From Kerstersia gyiorum (GTDB lineage: Bacteria > Pseudomonadota > Gammaproteobacteria > Burkholderiales > Burkholderiaceae_B), in NCBI RefSeq assembly GCF_004216755.1, contig NZ_SGWZ01000006.1, positions 91,993-155,992 of the forward strand: a stretch of 64,000 bases of DNA, written 5' to 3'. The notes under the pieces were generated by a model. That model had not been told where the DNA came from, searched no databases, and was given only the letters and a program-made list of their open reading frames with translations. Positions 59,026 through 64,000 of the stretch are shown piece by piece. Made by a program: the position numbers and the translations under genes. How positions within the stretch are numbered: the stretch's first letter is position 1; every line of letters begins with the position of its first letter.

Positions 59026-59775
59026 TCAGCGCCGTCCGGAAAACGCGGTTTCCAGTCGCCGCAACTGCTCGCGGTGCATGTCCCGCTGCGCACGCGACCA
59101 GCGCGCAATGACGGTCTTCAATTCCGCATGCAAGGCGTCGGCAGTGGCCCAATCCCCCTGGCCCGCGGCCCAGACCGCATATTCCGCCCGGCTTTCGAAA
59201 CTGCCGTGGCGCGTGACTGACTCCTGGAATTGAGAGCGGGCCAGGGCCACGTCGCCCTGGGCGGCATAGGCACGCGCCAGCAACAGACTGACCGCATCGG
59301 CGCGGAACTGCGGATTCGCCTGGCGGATAGCTTGCAAATACCTGATGCAGGTCTGCGTTTCCTGCGCGGCGAAGGCCGCCTGGGCGGCCAGCCAGGAAAT
59401 CTCCGCATCACCCGAGAACACGCCGTTGAGGCAGCCCTCGAACAGTTCCAGCGCCTGCTTGGGCTGACCGGCTTCCAGCAAGGCGGTCGCCAGCCGGATC
59501 TGGTTCTGCGCCGTCGGCGTGTAATCGTAGGCCTGTTGCGCCGCCCTCAGTTCGCGGCCGGGGTCCAGGGCCTTGACCGCCACCGACGCCACCTTGCCGG
59601 CATGGTGGGTCAGGCGCGATTCCGGCAGATAGATGGCGAGGAAGTAGATGACGCTGCCCAGCAGGGGAAAGGACAGCAAAATGAAAATCCAGAAAATTTG
59701 CTGGCGTGTGCGGACCGCATGCACTGCGAAGAAAATGGCGATCAGCAGATGCAGGCCCAGACCGATATAAGGCAT
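59026..59775 (-). CDS. Inner-membrane protein with PLDc_N-like anchor and TPR repeats
   Basis: A 249-residue protein. Two hydrophobic helices (about 3-20 and 28-50) with IFWIFILLSFPLLGSVIYFLA resemble the PLDc_N anchor. The rest is helical with TPR-like units (ATALLEAGQPKQALELFEGC, LLARAYAAQGDVALARSQFQ). The AGGA site 6 bases before 59775 sets the start; the longer frame to 59865 lacks one. Likely a membrane scaffold; partner unknown. Confidence 0.82.
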   Translation of the reverse strand: MPYIGLGLHLLIAIFFAVHAVRTRQQIFWIFILLSFPLLGSVIYFLAIYLPESRLTHHAGKVASVAVKALDPGRELRAAQQAYDYTPTAQNQIRLATALLEAGQPKQALELFEGCLNGVFSGDAEISWLAAQAAFAAQETQTCIRYLQAIRQANPQFRADAVSLLLARAYAAQGDVALARSQFQESVTRHGSFESRAEYAVWAAGQGDWATADALHAELKTVIARWSRAQRDMHREQLRRLETAFSGRR

Positions 59776-59900
59776 GAAGATTCCTATGGCACGAAGGAAG
59801 GAAGCGGTTTGGGCAGGCATTTTAAAGCAGGGTTCCGGGAATACCCGGACCGGCTTACGTAACAAGAAGTCTGAAAAAGTCTGTCTGCCCCCACCATTTC

Positions 59901-59930
59901 CAGCGGCCTGGCCTGTATGCCAGGCCGCTG
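59901..59930 (-). other. Strong hairpin downstream of the MFS gene
   Basis: Perfect 12-bp arms CAGCGGCCTGGC/GCCAGGCCGCTG with a 6-base loop, no T tract. Its place just after the MFS stop suggests transcription end or mRNA protection. Confidence 0.6.
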
Positions 59931-59958
59931 TGCCCAGATCGCGCCGAACCGGCGGGCG

Positions 59959-61143
59959 CTACAGCGCAGCCACCGGAAAACCATGGCAACGGCCGCGCCA
60001 GACTGCAATCAGCGCCACGGCCAGCAGGCCCAGCAGCACCGGGGCGAAAGCCCCTACCCCAAACTGGCTGAGCAACATGCCGCCAGCCACGCCGCCCCCG
60101 GCAATTGCCAGGTTCCAGGCCGTCACCAGCATGGACTGCGCCACATCTGCCGCCGGCCCGGCTGCCTGCGCCAGCGCCGTCTGGAACAGGGTCGCCACGC
60201 CACCGAACGCCAGCCCCCAGACCGCCACCGCGACATACACGACGGCGGGCCCGCCCCAGGCGGGGCCGACAATGCCCAGCACCAAGGCCGACACACCGAA
60301 CAACAGCGTGCTGGCGATGGTCAGGCGGCGTAGATGCCGGTCTATCAGCATGCCCACGATCCAGATGCCAGGCAAGGAAGCGGTACCGAAGACCAGCAGC
60401 ACCACGTCGGTCTGCTTCACCATGTCCGCTGCCGCCAGGAACGGAGCAATATAGGTAAAAAGGATGTTGTGCGCCAGCACGAACGCCAGGGTGGCGCACA
60501 GCACGATCCGGACGCCGGGCATGGTGAACACCCGGGCCAGAGGCAGGCGGGTACCGGCCGCCTGTCCCGGAAAATCCGGCAGGCGCAGGCGCACCCAGTA
60601 CATCAGCGCCAGGGCCAGGCCACTCATGATGCCGAAACTCATCCGCCATCCGAACTGCTGGCCCAGGAAAGTGCCTGCCGGGATGCCGATGGAAAGCGCC
60701 AGCGGCGCTCCCACCATGGCAATTGCGATGGCCCGGCCTTTGAGATGGTCGGGAACCATGCGCGCCGCATAGCCTGCCACCAGGGCCCAGAGCAGGCCCG
60801 CAGCGACTCCCGCCAGGAAACGCGCCGCCATGGTCAGGCCATAGCTGGTGGAAAACGCGGTCACGGTATTGGCGATGACAAAACCGGCGATCGCCGCCAA
60901 CAACAAGGGCCGGCGGCGCATGCCCTGCGTGATGGCCGTCAACGGCATGGCAGCAACCAGCGAACCGATGGCGTAAATGGTCACGGTCTGCCCTATCCAG
61001 GCCTCGGACACAGCCAGCCCCTGCGCCATCTGCGGCAGCAAGCCCGCCGGCAGGGCTTCGGTCAGCACCGTAATGAAAGCCCCCATGGCCAGGGCGAGCA
61101 AGGCAGCAACAGGCATGCGATCTCCAGTGGCAGCGGCCATCAT
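59959..61143 (-). CDS. MFS transporter, DHA1/AraJ-like exporter
   Basis: A 394-residue, 12-helix transporter. The cytoplasmic-loop motif between helices 2-3 (TQGMRRRPLLL) and the helix-5 motif region (AMVGAPLALSIGIPAGTFLGQ) fit the drug/sugar exporter families (AraJ, SotB). Overlaps the upstream hydrolase by 4 bases (ATGA), so both are expressed together. Substrate unknown. Confidence 0.88.
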   Translation of the reverse strand: MMAAATGDRMPVAALLALAMGAFITVLTEALPAGLLPQMAQGLAVSEAWIGQTVTIYAIGSLVAAMPLTAITQGMRRRPLLLAAIAGFVIANTVTAFSTSYGLTMAARFLAGVAAGLLWALVAGYAARMVPDHLKGRAIAIAMVGAPLALSIGIPAGTFLGQQFGWRMSFGIMSGLALALMYWVRLRLPDFPGQAAGTRLPLARVFTMPGVRIVLCATLAFVLAHNILFTYIAPFLAAADMVKQTDVVLLVFGTASLPGIWIVGMLIDRHLRRLTIASTLLFGVSALVLGIVGPAWGGPAVVYVAVAVWGLAFGGVATLFQTALAQAAGPAADVAQSMLVTAWNLAIAGGGVAGGMLLSQFGVGAFAPVLLGLLAVALIAVWRGRCHGFPVAAL

Positions 61144-62330
61144 TCCTGCTCCAGCGAGAGATAGACGGCATCGCGCAAATCGTTCACGAAGCGCCCCGAC
61201 ATGCCTTCGTACAGCGTATTGGTGAAGGCCACCACGCTCAAGCCGCGCGCCCTGTCCACGAACCACGAATGCCCATAGGCGCCGCCCCAGCGCCAGGTGC
61301 CGGCGGACTCCGGGGAGGCCGCCAGCGCCGGATCGCGCAGTACCGAAAAGCCCAGGCCGAAGCCCTGCCCCGGCGCATCGGGCAGCGTCAGACCTGCCGT
61401 CTGATCCCGTCCCATTTCCTCTACCAGACCGCCGGGAAGCAGGCCGTTGCCATCCTGCCGCAGGCTTTCCAGCAAACGCAAAAAGTCGCCCGCGCTGCCT
61501 GCCATGCCCCCGCCCCCGGACGGAAATGCCTGCGGGTCCAGGATACGCGCCGGGCTGAACCGGATACCTGCCATCCCTTCGAGGTGCGCTACCTGCTCAC
61601 CTTCCTGGAGGCGATGCGGCCTGGGCTGGTCGTTCGCATAAGCGGTTGCCAGGCGCTCCGGCCCTGGCACCAGGAAACCGGTGTCCTCCATGCCCAGCGG
61701 GCCAGTCACCAGCGCCCGCACCGCCGCGTCCAGCGGGCCGCCCCACACCTGCTCGATCACGGCACCCAGGACATCAGTGGCAAGCGAGTAGCCCCAGGAA
61801 GTGCCAGGTTCGTAATACAGGGGCACAGAGGCCAGGCGGCGCAGGTTTTCCGCCAGGCTGATGCCAGATGCGTCCATGCCATCGGACACGCCCGCAAGTG
61901 CATAAGGGCCCAGGGCATCGGCCTCGAAAAAGCGGTAGCCCAGACCGGCGGTATGGCTCAGCAATTGCCTGGGCGTCAGCACGGCCTCGCGGCCATCGGC
62001 CAGGCGCGGCCGGAATCCCGGCAGCCACTGCGCAATACCATCATCCAGCGCCAGCTTGCCCTGGGCCACCAACGCCAGCGCCGCCACCGAGACAATGGGC
62101 TTGCTGACCGATGCCAGACGGAACACCGTATCAACCGACATCGGCAGCCCGGCCTCGCGATCCCGCCAGCCGGCGGCGTGCTGATGCAGCAATTCACCAG
62201 ATCGGGCTACCAGCAAGACAGCACCGACCAGGCGCTGCTCGTCGAGCGCCTGCTGCACCACTGCCTGGATATGGGTCGAAAAACGCGTGCCGGCCGCACC
62301 GGCACGCAAGGGAAATAATGGGGAAGTCAC
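61140..62330 (-). CDS. Serine hydrolase of the class C beta-lactamase/EstB family
   Basis: A 396-residue protein. SxxK motif is Ser74-Lys77 (ASVSKPI); the Tyr motif is Tyr181-Ser-Leu (GYSLATD), which in AmpC would be YxN; and the third motif lies in YGHSWFVD. No clear signal peptide, so a cytoplasmic esterase or amidase is more likely than a true beta-lactamase. Paired with the MFS exporter and divergent from a LysR regulator. Confidence 0.88.
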   Translation of the reverse strand: MTSPLFPLRAGAAGTRFSTHIQAVVQQALDEQRLVGAVLLVARSGELLHQHAAGWRDREAGLPMSVDTVFRLASVSKPIVSVAALALVAQGKLALDDGIAQWLPGFRPRLADGREAVLTPRQLLSHTAGLGYRFFEADALGPYALAGVSDGMDASGISLAENLRRLASVPLYYEPGTSWGYSLATDVLGAVIEQVWGGPLDAAVRALVTGPLGMEDTGFLVPGPERLATAYANDQPRPHRLQEGEQVAHLEGMAGIRFSPARILDPQAFPSGGGGMAGSAGDFLRLLESLRQDGNGLLPGGLVEEMGRDQTAGLTLPDAPGQGFGLGFSVLRDPALAASPESAGTWRWGGAYGHSWFVDRARGLSVVAFTNTLYEGMSGRFVNDLRDAVYLSLEQE

Positions 62331-62414
62331 GGGGAATCCTTTGTTCTACAAATCACCCCCTCACGATAGAGAACCCCGCATTAAAGAAAAAGAGGCTACA
62401 TTTCCATTTTGAAA

Positions 62415-62428
62415 GGACATTAATGTCC
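62415..62428. promoter_or_regulatory. Palindromic operator candidate for LysR regulator
   Basis: GGACATTAATGTCC is a perfect 14-bp palindrome, 19 bases before the LysR start and in the shared region with the hydrolase/MFS operon. T-N11-A-type dyads are typical of LysR sites. Confidence 0.6.
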
Positions 62429-62447
62429 GCAATCAACCGGGTGGAAA

Positions 62448-63380
62448 TTGGATAGTCTCAACGGTTTCATGGTGTTCGTACAAGTGGCCGAAACCCGCAG
62501 TTTCGTCGCAGCCGGCCGCCTGCTGGGGGTGTCTGCCTCTGCCGTTGGCAAGAGCGTGGCGCGGCTGGAGGAGAAGCTGGGCGTCAGGCTGTTCCACCGC
62601 AGCACTCGCAACGTCGCACTGACTGCCGAAGGCACGCTGTTCCTGGAACGCAGCCGGCGCATCCTGGCGGAAATCGAGGCAGCAGAACAGGAACTGTCGC
62701 AAGCCAGCAGCGCCCCGCGTGGCCGCCTGCGGGTCAGCCTGCCTTCGGCCAGCTCCCTGATCCTGCCCGTCATGGGCGAATTCATGCGCCAGTACCCGGA
62801 CATCGAGCTGGACCTGGACTTCACCGACCGCCTGGTCAATGTGATAGAAGAAGGTTTCGATGCGGTGGTCAGGACCGGCACGCCTACCGATTCCCGCCTG
62901 TCGGCGCGCAAGCTGGGCAATTTCAGCGCCCTGCTGGTGGCCTCGCCGGCTTACCTGGCCCGCGCAGGCGCACCAGCGCTGCCGCAAGACCTGTTGCAGC
63001 ACCGCTGCCTGCACTATCGCTATCCGAACAGCGGCAAGCTGGAAAAATGGCCGCTGCGGCTGGCGCCGGGCGAACCGGAACTGCAACTGCCGAATTCGAT
63101 GATCTGCAACAACCTGGAAACGCGGCTGTGCTTCGCCCTGCAGGGACTGGGCATTGCCTATCTGCCTGATTTTTCGGTCCGGGAGCATCTGGCGGACGGA
63201 CGTCTACAGCCCGTGCTGTCCGAGCACATGGCCTGCTCCGGGGTTTTTCATGTGCTCTGGCCGGCCAGCAAACATCCTTCGCCGAAGGTGCGGGCATTCG
63301 TTGATTTTCTATGCGCCCGCGTCTTTCCCAAGCCCGGGCCGGCGGCCCGCAAGTCGGGCAGGTGCGCAACCCCCCGTTAA
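62448..63380 (+). CDS. LysR-family transcriptional regulator
   Basis: A 310-residue regulator. HTH at about 18-40 (VAAGRLLGVSASAVGKSVARL, then LEEKLGVRLFHRST). The effector domain (about 90-295) begins GRLRVSLPSASSLILP. The start is TTG at 62448, which gives the canonical N-terminus MDSLNGFMVFVQVAE; an ATG seven codons in would cut the first helix. Probably controls the divergent hydrolase-MFS pair. Confidence 0.92.
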   Translation: MDSLNGFMVFVQVAETRSFVAAGRLLGVSASAVGKSVARLEEKLGVRLFHRSTRNVALTAEGTLFLERSRRILAEIEAAEQELSQASSAPRGRLRVSLPSASSLILPVMGEFMRQYPDIELDLDFTDRLVNVIEEGFDAVVRTGTPTDSRLSARKLGNFSALLVASPAYLARAGAPALPQDLLQHRCLHYRYPNSGKLEKWPLRLAPGEPELQLPNSMICNNLETRLCFALQGLGIAYLPDFSVREHLADGRLQPVLSEHMACSGVFHVLWPASKHPSPKVRAFVDFLCARVFPKPGPAARKSGRCATPR

Positions 63381-63408
63381 CCGTCGGGCGCACGCCTGCC
63401 CTGCACGC

Positions 63409-64000
63409 TCAGTGGCGTGCCGCCACCACGCGCTTGGCAGCATCCAGCGTCATGGCCGCCCATTCCACCGGGCTCAGGTGCGCACGCGATTGCGTCGGCA
63501 ATTCCACGCTGACCGGCAGCCCCTCGGGCAGGCTGTTCCACAGGCCCTGGACGTCGATACCACCCTCGCCCGGCAACAGGCGTTCAACGCGGCCGGCGTG
63601 GATATAGTCTTCCAGCGTCGGATTCTCGATGGCAGGTGCGTCGCAGATCTGCGCGTATTGCATCCATTGGCGAGGCAGCGCGCGCACGTCTTCGAGCGTC
63701 GTGGCGGAACGGCCGAAATGCAGCGCATCAATCAGGATGCCGCCGTTTTCCGGCTCGCCGGCCTGCTGCACCATGCGGTAGGCGTCATTGAGGTTTTTCA
63801 CAGCGGTCCAGGGCATGAATTCCACATTGGGACGCAGGCCATAAGGCAGGGCCGCCTCGCAGAAACGCGCGTAATTATCGGCGCGGCGCTGTTCGTCCTC
63901 GTCGTCCACGCCGACCAGGATGGCCTTGCCGCCCAGCCTGGCGCCGGTTTCCAGGAACGCCTGATAGGCATCGGGCTGGAAGCCCGCATTGATGCGGATG
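63409..64000 (-). CDS. Sugar isomerase/epimerase-like TIM barrel, 5' end cut by window edge
   Basis: The last 196 or so residues of an AP-endonuclease-2-family protein. From the edge inward it reads INAGFQPDAYQAFLETG, then the conserved RPNVEFMPWTAVKNL (Glu metal ligand), GGILIDALHFGRS (Asp-x-x-His) and YAQICDAPA (His replaced by Cys-Asp context). The C-terminus has GEGGIDVQGLWNSL, with the final Glu ligand in SVELPTQ. This matches IolE/xylose-isomerase-like TIM barrels acting on sugars or cyclitols. The start is outside the window. Confidence 0.85.
   Translation of the reverse strand, partial: IRINAGFQPDAYQAFLETGARLGGKAILVGVDDEDEQRRADNYARFCEAALPYGLRPNVEFMPWTAVKNLNDAYRMVQQAGEPENGGILIDALHFGRSATTLEDVRALPRQWMQYAQICDAPAIENPTLEDYIHAGRVERLLPGEGGIDVQGLWNSLPEGLPVSVELPTQSRAHLSPVEWAAMTLDAAKRVVAARH

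Noticed and set aside
1..64000. tRNA, rRNA, CRISPR array, insertion sequence or prophage
   Set aside because: No cloverleaf-like sequence, spaced identical repeats, transposase or phage structural gene was recognised on reading both strands.

Overview
This 64 kb window is a G+C-rich chromosomal segment from a betaproteobacterium, most likely family Alcaligenaceae (Bordetella/Achromobacter/Alcaligenes-like). This is inferred from gene content, codon bias, the number of LivFGHMJ transporters and the purE-purK-Sua5 and pgk-gapA-tkt neighbourhoods; no rRNA marker is present. Coding density is high and genes overlap by 1-4 bases in many places. I saw no tRNA, rRNA, CRISPR array, insertion sequence, phage gene or attachment site. 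Both ends cut through genes (an EfeO-type protein at the left, a sugar-isomerase-like TIM barrel at the right).

Layout. 1-4.2 kb: iron uptake operon efeU-efeB-efeO on the minus strand, with the cupredoxin domain moved from EfeO onto the permease and a Fur-like palindrome in front. 4.4-9.4 kb: a tiny basic 42-residue gene, an XRE-cupin regulator with two direct operator-like repeats, a divergent ornithine-cyclodeaminase-family/DadA-like pair, and brnQ. 9.4-15 kb: a first branched-chain amino-acid-type ABC transporter with a LivM-LivG fusion, preceded by a MarR regulator. 15.3-24.4 kb: DUF423 protein, a double-length UvrA behind a strong LexA-type box, then pabB and pabC overlapping it, and convergent tcdA. 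24.4-33 kb: macAB, a ChaC-like protein, pdxH, a flavin reductase, purU, a TetR regulator and a quinate/shikimate dehydrogenase. 33-37.9 kb: Sua5, purK, purE, purC and a GntR regulator, all on the minus strand.

37.9-48.7 kb is the most interesting region. A 1 kb A+T-rich intergenic stretch with repeated operator-like motifs separates the GntR gene from a ten-gene plus-strand operon: Rieske oxygenase, glutamine-synthetase-like ligase, adrenodoxin-type ferredoxin, ferredoxin reductase, a complete Liv-type ABC importer (binding protein, two permeases, two ATPases) and a class I glutamine amidotransferase-like protein. The set looks like a self-contained uptake and catabolic pathway for an amine that is gamma-glutamylated, oxidised by a three-component Rieske system and deglutamylated. 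This parallels the aniline pathway (GS-like plus GATase-like plus oxygenase), but with a different oxygenase class and its own transporter.

48.8-64 kb: DUF924 protein, a PHA-synthase-like DUF3141 protein with a Cys-Asp-His triad and a histone-like Ala/Pro/Lys tail, the glycolysis/pentose-phosphate run pgk-gapA-tkt, rsmE, a LoiP-like lipoprotein metalloprotease, a PLDc_N-TPR membrane protein, an MFS exporter coupled to a serine beta-lactamase-fold hydrolase, a divergent LysR regulator, and the truncated isomerase-like gene.
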